Assembly: GCF_902506105.1 (NCBI RefSeq)
Contig: NZ_LR733303.1
Span: 868,001 to 932,000, forward strand
Reading direction: 5' to 3'
DNA length: 64,000 nucleotides
From: Aeromicrobium sp. 9AM
GTDB lineage: Bacteria > Actinomycetota > Actinomycetes > Propionibacteriales > Nocardioidaceae
Shown: piece by piece, positions 45,588-54,323 of the stretch
Position numbering within the stretch: position 1 is the stretch's first letter
Layout: every line of letters begins with the position of its first letter
Translations under genes and position numbers: made by a program
The notes under the pieces: generated by a model
The model's database searches: none
Told to the model about the DNA's origin: nothing
The model's input: the letters and a program-made list of their open reading frames with translations, nothing else

Positions 45588-48164
45588 ATGACCCAGAAGA
45601 AGAAGCTTGCCGTCGTCGGCGCCGGAATGGTCGCCCACCGCCTCGTCGAGGCGATGGTCGAACGGGGTGCCGACGAGGCTTGGGACATCGAGGTCTTCGG
45701 CGACGAGACCCGGCCTCCGTACGACCGGGTGGCCCTCACGTCGTTCTTCTCCGACCGCGACCCCGAGGACCTGCTCCTCGGCGACGGCGAGCTCTGGAAG
45801 CGTCCCGGCGTACGTCTCTATCGCGGCTCGATCGTCAGCTCGATCGACCGCGAGGCCAAGCAGATCCGCGCCCGCAACACGACGTTCGACTACGACCGGC
45901 TCGTGCTGGCCACCGGCTCGTACGCGACGGTGCCGCCGGTCGAGGGATCGGACCTGCCCGGCTGCTTCGTCTACCGCACGGTCGACGATGTCGCCGAGCT
46001 CCGCGCCTGGGTCCTGGACCGCGAGGCCGTGCTCGGTCGCAAGGTCAAGGGCGCGGTCGTCGGCGGTGGCCTGCTCGGCCTCGAGGCCGCCGGCGCGCTC
46101 ACCGCCCTCGGCGCCGACACGACCGTGATCGAGTTCGCCGACTGGCTCATGCCGCTGCAGGTCGACCAGGCCGGTGGTGGTGCCTTGCGCCGGATCATCG
46201 AGCAGCTCGGCGTCACCGTCCGTACGTCCACCGCGACGTCCAAGCTGCGCGCCGGCCGCGACGGCAAGGTCACCCGCATGCAGTTCGCCGACGGCGACAA
46301 GATCCCGGCCGACGTCGTGGTCTTCGCGACCGGCGTACGCCCGAGGGACGAGCTCGCGCGGGAGGCTGGGCTCGAGCTCGGCGAACGCGGCGGAGTCATC
46401 GCCGACGAGGCGTGCACGACCAGCGACGACTCGATCTTCGCGATCGGCGAGGTCGCGCACATCGCCGGTCGCGTGTGGGGTCTCGTCGGCCCCGGCTACT
46501 CGATGGCCGAGGTCGTCGCCGACCGGTTGTTGGGCGGCGACGCGACGTTCGAGGGCGCCGACCTGTCGACCAAGCTCAAGCTGCTGGGCGTCGACGTCGC
46601 GAGCTTCGGCGACGCGTTCGCCGCGACCAACGGGTCGCTCGAGGTCGTCTACGCCGACCCGACTGCCGGCGTCTACAAGAAGCTCGTCATGAGCGACGAC
46701 GCGCAGACGTTGCTGGGCGGCATGCTCGTCGGTGACGCCAGCGCGTACACGAACCTGCGGCCCATGGTCGGCCGCGCCCTGGGCAGCGATCCGACCGCAT
46801 GGCTGCTGCCGGAGGGCATGGAGCCGCCGAGCGGCAGCTCGCTGCCCGACGACGCCAACGTGTGCTCGTGCAACAACGTCACCGCAGGCACGATCCGTGG
46901 CGCCGTGACGGACCACCAGTGCACCGACATAGCGGCCGTGAAGCAGTGCACCAAGGCGGGCACGAGCTGCGGCTCGTGCGTCTCGTTGGTCAAGAAGCTC
47001 ATGGAGACCCAGATGGCCGAGGAGGGCCTCGAGGTCAGCACGGCCCTGTGCGAGCACTTCTCGGTGACCCGCGCGCAGCTGTTCGACATCGTGTGGGTCA
47101 GCGAGATCTCGACGTTCAGCGAGCTCATCGACAAGCACGGCACCGGCCGCGGCTGCGACATCTGCCGCCCGGTCGTCGCGTCGATCCTCGGCTCGCTCGG
47201 CAAGGGGCACGTGCTCGAGGGCGAGAACGCGACCCTGCAGGACACCAACGACCACGTCATGGCCAACCTGCAGAAGGACGGCACCTACTCGGTCGTGCCG
47301 CGCATCCCCGGTGGAGAGGTGACCCCGGCCGGCCTCATCGTGATCGGCCAGGTCGCGGCCGACTTCGGGCTCTACACCAAGATCACCGGCGGCCAGCGCA
47401 TCGACCTGTTCGGTGCCCGCATCGAGCAGCTCCCCGAGATCTGGAAGCGGCTCGTCGACGCCGGCTTCGAGTCCGGGCATGCGTACGGCAAGTCGCTGCG
47501 GACCGTGAAGTCGTGTGTCGGCCAGTCCTGGTGCCGCTACGGCGTGCAGGACTCGACGACGCTGGCGATCGACCTCGAGCTGCGCTACCGCGGCCTGCGG
47601 TCTCCGCACAAGCTCAAGCTCGCGGTGTCCGGATGCGCGCGGGAGTGCGCCGAGGCCCGCGGCAAGGACGTCGGCATCATCGCGACCGACAAGGGCTGGA
47701 ACCTGTATGTCGGTGGCAACGGCGGGTTCACGCCCCGCCACGCGCAGCTGTTCGCGGAGGACCTCAGCACCGAGGAGCTCGTGCAGGCGATCGACCGGTT
47801 CCTGATGTACTACGTCCGCACCGCCGATCGGCTGCAGCGCACGGCGCCGTGGCTCGAGTCGATCGAGGGTGGCATCGACGCCGTACGCGCTGTCGTGTTC
47901 GACGACAGCCTCGGCATCGCCGCCGATCTCGACGCCGCGATGGCCGCGCACGTCAACACGTACGAGGACGAATGGGCGGCGACTCTTGCCGACGAGAAGA
48001 AACTTCTTCGGTTCGCATCATTCGTTAACGCGCCTGAAACACCCGACCCGGATCTTGTATATGTCGAGGAACGCGGTCAGCGCCGGCCCGCCGACGACGA
48101 GGAGCGCGCCGTCCTGATCGCCGGTGCAACGATTCCAGTACGTGACGCGGAGGTGACCGTATGA
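45588..48164 (+). CDS. nirB: NAD(P)H nitrite reductase large subunit
   Basis: NirB reduces nitrite to ammonium with six electrons. The 858-residue protein has FAD and NAD domains (VVGAGMVAHRLVEAM; VVGGGLLGLEAAGAL), BFD-like [2Fe-2S] cysteines (VCSCNNVTAG, TSCGSC) and a sulfite/nitrite reductase module. Siroheme-[4Fe-4S] ligands are SCVGQSWCRYG and SGCARECAEA. Start ATG 45588 follows GGAAGG. The 49-bp gap before it contains GTAAC (45535) with GTGAG 22 bp upstream, a weak GlnR-like arrangement. It overlaps nirD by ATGA. Confidence 0.97.
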   Translation: MTQKKKLAVVGAGMVAHRLVEAMVERGADEAWDIEVFGDETRPPYDRVALTSFFSDRDPEDLLLGDGELWKRPGVRLYRGSIVSSIDREAKQIRARNTTFDYDRLVLATGSYATVPPVEGSDLPGCFVYRTVDDVAELRAWVLDREAVLGRKVKGAVVGGGLLGLEAAGALTALGADTTVIEFADWLMPLQVDQAGGGALRRIIEQLGVTVRTSTATSKLRAGRDGKVTRMQFADGDKIPADVVVFATGVRPRDELAREAGLELGERGGVIADEACTTSDDSIFAIGEVAHIAGRVWGLVGPGYSMAEVVADRLLGGDATFEGADLSTKLKLLGVDVASFGDAFAATNGSLEVVYADPTAGVYKKLVMSDDAQTLLGGMLVGDASAYTNLRPMVGRALGSDPTAWLLPEGMEPPSGSSLPDDANVCSCNNVTAGTIRGAVTDHQCTDIAAVKQCTKAGTSCGSCVSLVKKLMETQMAEEGLEVSTALCEHFSVTRAQLFDIVWVSEISTFSELIDKHGTGRGCDICRPVVASILGSLGKGHVLEGENATLQDTNDHVMANLQKDGTYSVVPRIPGGEVTPAGLIVIGQVAADFGLYTKITGGQRIDLFGARIEQLPEIWKRLVDAGFESGHAYGKSLRTVKSCVGQSWCRYGVQDSTTLAIDLELRYRGLRSPHKLKLAVSGCARECAEARGKDVGIIATDKGWNLYVGGNGGFTPRHAQLFAEDLSTEELVQAIDRFLMYYVRTADRLQRTAPWLESIEGGIDAVRAVVFDDSLGIAADLDAAMAAHVNTYEDEWAATLADEKKLLRFASFVNAPETPDPDLVYVEERGQRRPADDEERAVLIAGATIPVRDAEVTV

Positions 48165-48508
48165 CTGAGTGGCAGCGCGTGTGCGAGCTCGATGCGCTCG
48201 TGCCTGACCGTGGTGCCGCAGCGCTGATCGGTGGACACCAGGTGGCACTGTTCCGGCTGAGCGACTCCGGTGAGGTCCACGCGGTCGACCACCTCGACCC
48301 GTTCAGCCACGCCAACGTGATGGCTCGCGGGCTGGTCGGCAGCCGCAAGGGAACGCCGACGGTCGCCTCGCCGATGCACAAGCAGTCGTTCGACCTGTTG
48401 ACCGGCCAGTGCCTCGACGACCCCGAGGTCTCGCTCCAGGTCTGGCCCACGCGGGTCTCCGACGGCTGGGTCGAGGTCCAGGTAGAGGCCAGGAGCGGCG
48501 CAGCGTGA
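48161..48508 (+). CDS. nirD: Nitrite reductase small subunit NirD
   Basis: A 115-residue Rieske-fold subunit that partners NirB. The fold is recognisable (WQRVCELDALVPDRGAAALI, HVARGLVGSRKGTPTVASPMHKQSFDLLTGQCLDD). As in known NirD, the Rieske cysteine ligands are absent, so it carries no cluster. Both ends overlap neighbours: ATGA with nirB and GTGA with the HemD-like gene. Confidence 0.93.
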   Translation: MTEWQRVCELDALVPDRGAAALIGGHQVALFRLSDSGEVHAVDHLDPFSHANVMARGLVGSRKGTPTVASPMHKQSFDLLTGQCLDDPEVSLQVWPTRVSDGWVEVQVEARSGAA

Positions 48509-49620
48509 CCGCACTCGGGCCGGTGTTGGCCGGCACCCAGATCCTGGTGACCGCGCAGCGCCGGGCCGCTGACCTCTCGCTCGCCCTCGGCCGTCGGGGC
48601 GCCGACGTGACGATCGCGGCGTCGCTGGGCGTCGAGTCCCACATCGACGAGGACACTCTGCTGGCGCAGACCCGGCAGATGATCGCCACCGGCACGGACA
48701 TCGTCGTCGTGACCACCGGCATCGGCTTCCGCGGGTGGCTCGACACGGCAGAGGCCGCCGGCATGGGCCATGAGCTCGTCGAGGCGCTCCAGTCCGTACG
48801 CCTGATCGCCCGCGGGCCCAAGGCGCGCGGCGCGCTCCAGGCGGCCGGGCTCGTGCCGGACTGGGTCGCCGAGTCCGAGACCTCCGCGGAGATCGCCGAC
48901 TTCCTGGCCACCGAAGGCGTCAAGGGCATGTCGATCGCCGTGCAGCACCACGGTGCGGGCGACGACGGCCTGGAGAAGCGGCTCCGCGCAGCCGGCGGCA
49001 GGCCGTTCGGTCTCGTCGTCTATCGCTGGGGCGCACCCCCGGACCCGTCTGCTGTCGAACGCTCGGTGCGCGATGCCGCCGCCGGCTCGTACGACGCCGT
49101 GGTCTTCACCTCGGCACCGGGCGCAGCCGCTTGGCTGGCAGCGGTCAACGAGGCCGGGGTGGAGGACGACCTGCGCCGGCTCGAGAAGGATCGGCGCCTG
49201 GTCCTCTCCGCCGTCGGCCCCGTTACCGCCGATCCGTTGCGCGCGGCCGGCTTCGACCCGCTGCTGCCCGACCGGGCGAGGCTGGGTGCGCTCGTCCGCG
49301 CGCTCGTCATGTATCTCGGCGATGCGTCGGAGAGCGTGTCGACACCCGCCGGACAGCTCCGCGTACGCGCGACGGCGGCGACGCTGAACCACGAGGTCCT
49401 GCCCGTGTCGCCGAGCGGCCTCGCGATCCTGCGCGCCCTGGCCAGCGAGCCCGGCTCCGTGCGCTCCCGCGAGGAGCTGCTCGCGGTCCTGCCTGGGGAG
49501 TCCGGCGACCCGCACTCGGCGGAGGTCGCCGTGGCCCGGCTGCGTGAGGCCGTCGGCCAGCCCATCGTGCAGACCGTCGTCAAGCGCGGCTACCGGCTCG
49601 CCGTCGCGGACACCGCATGA
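48505..49620 (+). CDS. nnaR: HemD-domain/winged-helix protein (NnaR-like nitrate regulator)
   Basis: A 371-residue fusion. Residues about 5-255 form a uroporphyrinogen-III synthase fold (ILVTAQRRAADLSLALGRRG; VVFTSAPGAAAWLAAV; LVLSAVGPVTADPLRAAGF). Residues about 275-370 are an OmpR-type winged helix (SPSGLAILRALASEPGSVRS...SAEVAVARLREAVGQPIVQT). This architecture is that of Streptomyces NnaR, a co-activator of nitrate/nitrite genes with GlnR. It may also retain enzyme activity for siroheme synthesis. GTG start overlaps nirD; the stop overlaps the chelatase gene. Confidence 0.85.
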   Translation: MTALGPVLAGTQILVTAQRRAADLSLALGRRGADVTIAASLGVESHIDEDTLLAQTRQMIATGTDIVVVTTGIGFRGWLDTAEAAGMGHELVEALQSVRLIARGPKARGALQAAGLVPDWVAESETSAEIADFLATEGVKGMSIAVQHHGAGDDGLEKRLRAAGGRPFGLVVYRWGAPPDPSAVERSVRDAAAGSYDAVVFTSAPGAAAWLAAVNEAGVEDDLRRLEKDRRLVLSAVGPVTADPLRAAGFDPLLPDRARLGALVRALVMYLGDASESVSTPAGQLRVRATAATLNHEVLPVSPSGLAILRALASEPGSVRSREELLAVLPGESGDPHSAEVAVARLREAVGQPIVQTVVKRGYRLAVADTA

Positions 49621-50345
49621 CGATCTCACTGGTCGCGACCAGCCACGGCACGGCCGTGCCGGCCGCGCAGGCGTCGATCACGGCACTGGTCGAGGCCGTC
49701 CGCGAGGCGTCGCCACACCTGGACGTACGCGAGGCGTTCGTCGACGTCCAGACGCCATCGGTGGCCGACGTCGTCGACGACATCGACGGGCTCGCCGTCG
49801 TCGTCCCGCTGTTGCTCGCCCCCGGCTTCCACGTGCACGTCGACATCCGTCAGGCGGCCGACCGGCCGGGAGTCGTCGCGTCCGGGACGCTGGGTCCCGA
49901 CCCACGACTGACCGACGTGTTGCGCGGCCGTCTCGCCGACGCAGGAGCAACGAAGGACGACGTGATCGTGCTGGGGGCCGCCGGCTCGACCGACATACGT
50001 GCGCGCCAGAGCGTCGACGCCGCGGCGCGACAGCTGGGCGCCGCCTGGGGATCGCCGGTGCCGGTCGGCTACGTCGGCGGCACCGGAACGCCGATCGACG
50101 AGATCGTGCGAGACGTGGCCCGCTCGGGCCGCCGCGTCGTGGTGGCGAGCTATCTCATGGCCCCCGGGTTCTTCCATGACCGACTTCGCGAGTGCGGGGC
50201 CGACGCCGTGACGCGGCCGGTGCTCGACGGCCTCGACGTCGCTCCCGAGATGGTCTCGCTCGTCCTCGACCGGTTCGCCGACGCGGCAGGAGTGCTCGAC
50301 TGGGCGGCCGCCTCGACGTCACACCGCGTCAGAGAACAGATGTAA
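49617..50345 (+). CDS. CbiX/SirB-family sirohydrochlorin chelatase (copy 1)
   Basis: A 242-residue two-half chelatase. The catalytic His is in VATSHGTAV near residue 10, and the partner site VPLLLAPGFHVHVDI keeps the GxHxxxDI form. It probably inserts iron into sirohydrochlorin to make siroheme, the NirB cofactor. No methyltransferase or dehydrogenase of the siroheme pathway is seen in the window. The start overlaps the regulator gene by ATGA. The stop codon lies in a GlnR-box-like sequence. Confidence 0.85.
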   Translation: MTISLVATSHGTAVPAAQASITALVEAVREASPHLDVREAFVDVQTPSVADVVDDIDGLAVVVPLLLAPGFHVHVDIRQAADRPGVVASGTLGPDPRLTDVLRGRLADAGATKDDVIVLGAAGSTDIRARQSVDAAARQLGAAWGSPVPVGYVGGTGTPIDEIVRDVARSGRRVVVASYLMAPGFFHDRLRECGADAVTRPVLDGLDVAPEMVSLVLDRFADAAGVLDWAAASTSHRVREQM

Positions 50346-50379
50346 CCAAACCTCGCCACTCAGTTAACCGCTGCGAAAC
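50342..50379 (+). promoter_or_regulatory. GlnR-box-like sequence before chelatase copy 2
   Basis: GTAAC (50342), TCGCC (50353), TTAAC (50364) and GAAAC (50375) are each separated by exactly six bases, the GTnAC-n6-GAAAC-n6-GTnAC-n6-GAAAC spacing of actinobacterial GlnR sites. Three of four boxes fit at four or five positions; the second does not. Nitrogen control of the following gene is therefore plausible. Confidence 0.5.
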
Positions 50380-50501
50380 AGGCACGCCGGAGAGTGGAGG
50401 TGCTGGTGGGGAAACCCTCGTCGACGATCGAGAGGTGAGGCATGAGACGCGCTGACACCTCGAGGTGGTCCGGAGGAAGTCCCCAGGCCGCAGATTCGGG
50501 A

Positions 50502-50530
50502 GCCTCCGCCGTTCACGCAACGGCGGAGGC
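50502..50530 (+). promoter_or_regulatory. Leader hairpin before chelatase copy 2
   Basis: GCCTCCGCCGTT pairs perfectly with AACGGCGGAGGC around a 5-nt loop, 69 bp before the GTG start. It lies in an untranslated stretch of about 254 bp (50346-50599). That stretch matches no riboswitch class I know; an attenuator is possible. Confidence 0.5.
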
Positions 50531-50599
50531 GCACCGACTCACCTGGCTCCCAACCGCGGACATCTCGGGTTCCCCGGTCGGCAGGGCTCAGGGGTCCTG

Positions 50600-51325
50600 G
50601 TGAACCGCACGCTGATCCTGTGCGCTCACGGGGCCGAGAGCGCGCGTGGCCGTGGCGCGCTGGCCGGCCTGGTCAACGCTGTCCGGCGCGAGGCGCAGGA
50701 CCTCGACGTCGTCGACGCCTTCGTCGACGTCCAGGAGCCCACCGTCGCAGAAGTCGTGGGGGAGACCTCGGGGCCACGGGCGATCGTGCCGCTCATGCTC
50801 GCGTACGACAAGCCGGTCAGCGTCGACATCGTTCAGGCGTCACATCTCGATCCGGCCGTCACGGTCACCCCGCCGCTGGGACCCGACTGGGTGCTCGCGG
50901 AGATCGGCGTCCAGCGTCTCGTCGAGGCCGGCGCCCGGTCGCACGACACGATCGTGCTGGCGGCCGACACCGCGACCGACAGCCGCGCCGTCGGCGACAT
51001 CGGCAAGGCGGCGCGCCTGCTCAGCGCGGTCTGGGGTGGGCGGGTGCATGTCGGGACGCTCGGGGGCCCCGACACGCCCCTTGCCGACGCGGTCGACGTC
51101 GCCCGGGCGTACGGGCAGCGGGTCGTCGTGTCGACGTACCTGCTGACCCCGGGCCACGTGTACGACGACATCGCCGCAGCCGGCGCCGACGTCGTCACCG
51201 AGCCGCTGCTCGATGGTGGCCCGCCGGACGCCCGCATCGTGGGTCTCGTGCTGGCCAGGGCCAGGTCGAGGGGAGCCTGGTCGCCTGTCGGGAGCGATCC
51301 GGGCCCACGCCTCGCGCACCAGTAG
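50600..51325 (+). CDS. CbiX/SirB-family chelatase-like protein (copy 2, divergent)
   Basis: A 241-residue paralogue of the preceding gene with matching halves (LILCAHGAESARGRG; EPTVAEVVGE; VVVSTYLLTPGHVYDDIAAAGADVVTEPL). The first catalytic His is kept in CAHGAES. The second site reads VPLMLAYDKPVSVDI, so the GxH of copy 1 has become DKP and the family histidine is lost. It may use another metal or act without chelation. Start GTG 50600 is weakly supported by AGGGG. It has its own long leader. Confidence 0.78.
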   Translation: MNRTLILCAHGAESARGRGALAGLVNAVRREAQDLDVVDAFVDVQEPTVAEVVGETSGPRAIVPLMLAYDKPVSVDIVQASHLDPAVTVTPPLGPDWVLAEIGVQRLVEAGARSHDTIVLAADTATDSRAVGDIGKAARLLSAVWGGRVHVGTLGGPDTPLADAVDVARAYGQRVVVSTYLLTPGHVYDDIAAAGADVVTEPLLDGGPPDARIVGLVLARARSRGAWSPVGSDPGPRLAHQ

Positions 51326-51382
51326 CCCCAGGCGTCACACAGATTTCACGCGAGCCTGCAGTGAAACCTTCGACCTGTGCTT

Positions 51383-51388
51383 TAACCT
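51383..51388 (+). promoter_or_regulatory. -10 element of ftsK, probably leaderless
   Basis: TAACCT ends six bases before the ftsK ATG at 51395, placing the transcription start at the codon. Confidence 0.45.
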
Positions 51389-51394
51389 TTGTCC

Positions 51395-53851
51395 ATGGCG
51401 ACCCGAACGTCTTCCCCGCCGCGCAAGCGGCCGTCCGGCAGCCAGGCCCGCAAGAAGCCCGCACAGAAGCGCAAGCCGCAGACCCGCAAGCCTGCAGCCC
51501 GCCGACCCGCGGCGCGACGCACGGGACCTGGTCCGATTGCTGCTGTCTTCAACGCTCTCCTGCGTGCGTCGACGGCCATGTGGCTCGGCATCGCCGGGCT
51601 GGTGGGCGCTATCGCCCGCAGCATCGGTCACAGTGCGAAGGACCTCGACCCTGAGCAACGCCGGGACGGTGTCGGCTTCGGCATCCTCGGTCTCGCGGTC
51701 GTCGTCGCCGGCGCCGTGTGGTCCGACATGCCGGGTGCGATCGGCAACGTCGTGCGCGATGCCACCGCAGGTGCGGTCGGCGTCCTGGCGTGGGCCGTCC
51801 CGATCCTGCTCGTCGTGGTCGCCTGGCGTACGCTCCGTCATCCCGACCGCAACGGACCCGCCGGCCGCCAGGTCATCGGCTGGGCCGCGATCAGCGGCGG
51901 CATCCTCGGTCTCGTGCACATCGCCCACGACGTGCCGCGCCCCGGTGACCCCGATCCCGACGCCATGCGAGAGGCCGGAGGAGCGATCGGCTTCCTGTTC
52001 TCCGCGATCCCGATGGACCTGCTCAAGAGCGCCTTCGTCGTGTCGCCGATCCTGGTGCTCGTCGTCGTCTTCGGCCTGCTGGTCGTGACCAACACGCCTG
52101 TCTACGCCGTCCCCGCACGCCTTCGCGAGGTCCGCGACAAGGCGCTCGGACGCAACAAGGACGAGGCCCCGGAGCCCGAGCCCAAGAAGCGCAAGCATCC
52201 CCGCACCGCGGTCGTCACCGACGAGGAGCCCTTCGAGAACCCGTTGGTCGACGGACCCGACGAGGACCGCCAGGTTCCCGCGCGCGTGTTCGACGCCGAC
52301 GACGAGGTCGACGACGCAGTTCCGGTCGAGCGGCCGCCGATGGAGCCCATCCCGGCACGTGCCGAGCAGCTCGCCCTGTCCGGCGACGTCGTCTACTCGC
52401 TGCCCGACAGCACGATGCTGCGCGAGGGATCGCCGCACAAAGCGCGCTCCAAGGCCTCCGACGAGGTCGTCGAGCGGCTGACCGAGGTCCTCGAGCAGTT
52501 CCAGATCGACGCGACGGTCACGGGCTACACCCGCGGCCCGACCGTGACCCGCTACGAGGTCGAGCTCGGCCCTGCGGTCAAGGTCGAGAAGGTCACTGCG
52601 CTGTCCAAGAACATCTCGTACGCCGTGGCGTCCAACGAGGTCCGCATCCTGTCGCCGATCCCGGGCAAGTCCGCGATCGGTGTCGAGATCCCCAACGTCG
52701 ACAAGGAGATGGTGTCGCTCGGCGACGTCCTCCGGTCGGCCAAGGCGCGCAGCGATCACCACCCGATGGTCATCGGCCTCGGCAAGGACGTCGAGGGTGG
52801 CTACGTCGTGGCCAACCTCGCCAAGATGCCGCACCTGCTGGTCGCCGGTGCCACCGGCTCGGGCAAGTCGTCGTTCGTCAACTCCATGATCGCCTCGATC
52901 CTCATGCGTTCGACGCCCGAAGAGGTGCGGATGATCATGGTCGACCCCAAGCGGGTCGAGCTGACGGCGTACGAGGGCGTCCCGCACCTCATCACGCCCA
53001 TCATCACGAGCCCCAAGAAGGCTGCCGAGGCACTGCAGTGGGTCGTGCGCGAGATGGACATGCGCTACGACGACCTGGCCAACTTCGGCTACCGGCACAT
53101 CGACGACTTCAACAAGGCCGTCCGGGCCGGCAAGATCCGCCTCCCCGCGGGCAGCGAGCGCGTGCTGGCTCCCTACCCCTACCTGCTGGTCGTGGTCGAC
53201 GAGCTCGCCGACCTCATGATGGTTGCTCCCAGAGATGTCGAGGACTCGATCGTCCGCATCACGCAGCTCGCGCGCGCCGCCGGCATCCACCTGGTGCTCG
53301 CGACGCAGCGACCTTCCGTCGACGTCGTCACCGGCCTGATCAAGGCCAACGTGCCGAGCCGTCTGGCGTTCGCCACATCGTCGGTCACCGACAGCCGCGT
53401 CATCCTGGACCAGCCCGGCGCCGAGAAGCTCGTGGGCCAGGGCGATGGCCTGTTCCTGCCGATGGGCGCCAACAAGTCGATGCGCATGCAAGGCGCGTGG
53501 ATCACCGAGGCCGAGATCCACACGATCGTCGAGCACTGCAAGACGCAGCTGCAGCCGATCTACCGCGAGGACGTCACCGCGCCGGCAGCGGCGAAGCGCG
53601 AGATCGACGACGACATCGGCGACGACATGGACCTCGTGCTGCAGGCGATCGAGCTGTGCGTCACGACCCAGTTCGGCTCGACGTCGATGCTGCAGCGCAA
53701 GCTGCGCGTCGGCTTCGCCAAGGCCGGCCGCCTCATGGACATCCTCGAGAGTCGCGGCATCGTCGGGCCCAGCGAGGGCTCCAAGGCGCGCGACGTCCTG
53801 GTCAAGGCCGACGACCTCGAACAGGTCCTCGCCAGCATCCAGAGCGGCTAG
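51395..53851 (+). CDS. ftsK: DNA translocase FtsK/SpoIIIE
   Basis: An 818-residue septal DNA pump that clears chromosome ends during division. A basic N-terminal tail (about 1-45) is followed by four membrane helices (about 60-220), an acidic/proline linker (about 250-320), then the motor with Walker A GATGSGKSS, Walker B LVVVDELADLMM and ATQRPSVDVVTGLIKANVPS. The C-terminal gamma winged helix (FGSTSMLQRKLRVGFAKAGRLMDILESRGIVGPSEGSKARDV) reads chromosome polarity. An upstream TTG at 51389 is a weaker start choice. Confidence 0.97.
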   Translation: MATRTSSPPRKRPSGSQARKKPAQKRKPQTRKPAARRPAARRTGPGPIAAVFNALLRASTAMWLGIAGLVGAIARSIGHSAKDLDPEQRRDGVGFGILGLAVVVAGAVWSDMPGAIGNVVRDATAGAVGVLAWAVPILLVVVAWRTLRHPDRNGPAGRQVIGWAAISGGILGLVHIAHDVPRPGDPDPDAMREAGGAIGFLFSAIPMDLLKSAFVVSPILVLVVVFGLLVVTNTPVYAVPARLREVRDKALGRNKDEAPEPEPKKRKHPRTAVVTDEEPFENPLVDGPDEDRQVPARVFDADDEVDDAVPVERPPMEPIPARAEQLALSGDVVYSLPDSTMLREGSPHKARSKASDEVVERLTEVLEQFQIDATVTGYTRGPTVTRYEVELGPAVKVEKVTALSKNISYAVASNEVRILSPIPGKSAIGVEIPNVDKEMVSLGDVLRSAKARSDHHPMVIGLGKDVEGGYVVANLAKMPHLLVAGATGSGKSSFVNSMIASILMRSTPEEVRMIMVDPKRVELTAYEGVPHLITPIITSPKKAAEALQWVVREMDMRYDDLANFGYRHIDDFNKAVRAGKIRLPAGSERVLAPYPYLLVVVDELADLMMVAPRDVEDSIVRITQLARAAGIHLVLATQRPSVDVVTGLIKANVPSRLAFATSSVTDSRVILDQPGAEKLVGQGDGLFLPMGANKSMRMQGAWITEAEIHTIVEHCKTQLQPIYREDVTAPAAAKREIDDDIGDDMDLVLQAIELCVTTQFGSTSMLQRKLRVGFAKAGRLMDILESRGIVGPSEGSKARDVLVKADDLEQVLASIQSG

Positions 53852-53855
53852 GTCG

Positions 53856-54293
53856 ATGCCCGAGCCGTTCGAGATCCGCAGGCGTACCAGCCTCTACGCG
53901 CTGTTGGCGGTCGCGTGCTTCGTGGTGGCCGCAGGCTACGGCTGGCTGGCGTACGACCGCGAGAAGCCTCTCCTGTGGGTACTCACGGCGGTGTTCGCGC
54001 TGCTGGGCCTCCTCCACCTCCGGGGACTCCGCGACGCGCGCACGCCGCTGTTCGTCGCCGACGACCACGGCGTACGCATGATGGCCCGCGAAGGCTGGGT
54101 CGGGCTGCTGTGGAGCGAGATGGGCGAGATCAAGGTCGAGCCGCGGATCGGTCTGCGCTTCGACCCACGCGTCAAGGTCGTCAGCCGCGACGGCACGAGG
54201 TTCTACACCGCGCCGCTCGGTCTTGCGACGAATGTCTCACCGGGTGAGGCCGAGGTCCAGTTGGCGCGTCGCCGCTCGGCTGCCGCATACTGA
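53856..54293 (+). CDS. Small membrane protein, PH-like C-terminal domain
   Basis: A 145-residue protein with two hydrophobic helices (about 13-32 and 40-57) and a C-terminal beta-rich part (LFVADDHGVRMMAREGWVGLLWSEMGEI...DGTRFYTAPL) like the bacterial PH domains found in membrane proteins. Function unknown. It starts four bases after the ftsK stop and precedes pgsA, so it is probably co-transcribed with them. Confidence 0.6.
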   Translation: MPEPFEIRRRTSLYALLAVACFVVAAGYGWLAYDREKPLLWVLTAVFALLGLLHLRGLRDARTPLFVADDHGVRMMAREGWVGLLWSEMGEIKVEPRIGLRFDPRVKVVSRDGTRFYTAPLGLATNVSPGEAEVQLARRRSAAAY

Positions 54294-54323
54294 GGCGTTG
54301 GTTCAAGCCACGGAGAGGGACTC

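Noticed and set aside
50380..50600. Cobalamin riboswitch or RNase P RNA in the leader of chelatase copy 2
   Set aside because: GGAGGAAGTCC at 50471 recalls the RNase P core, but the other conserved parts and length are missing. No B12 box or cobalamin core was found.
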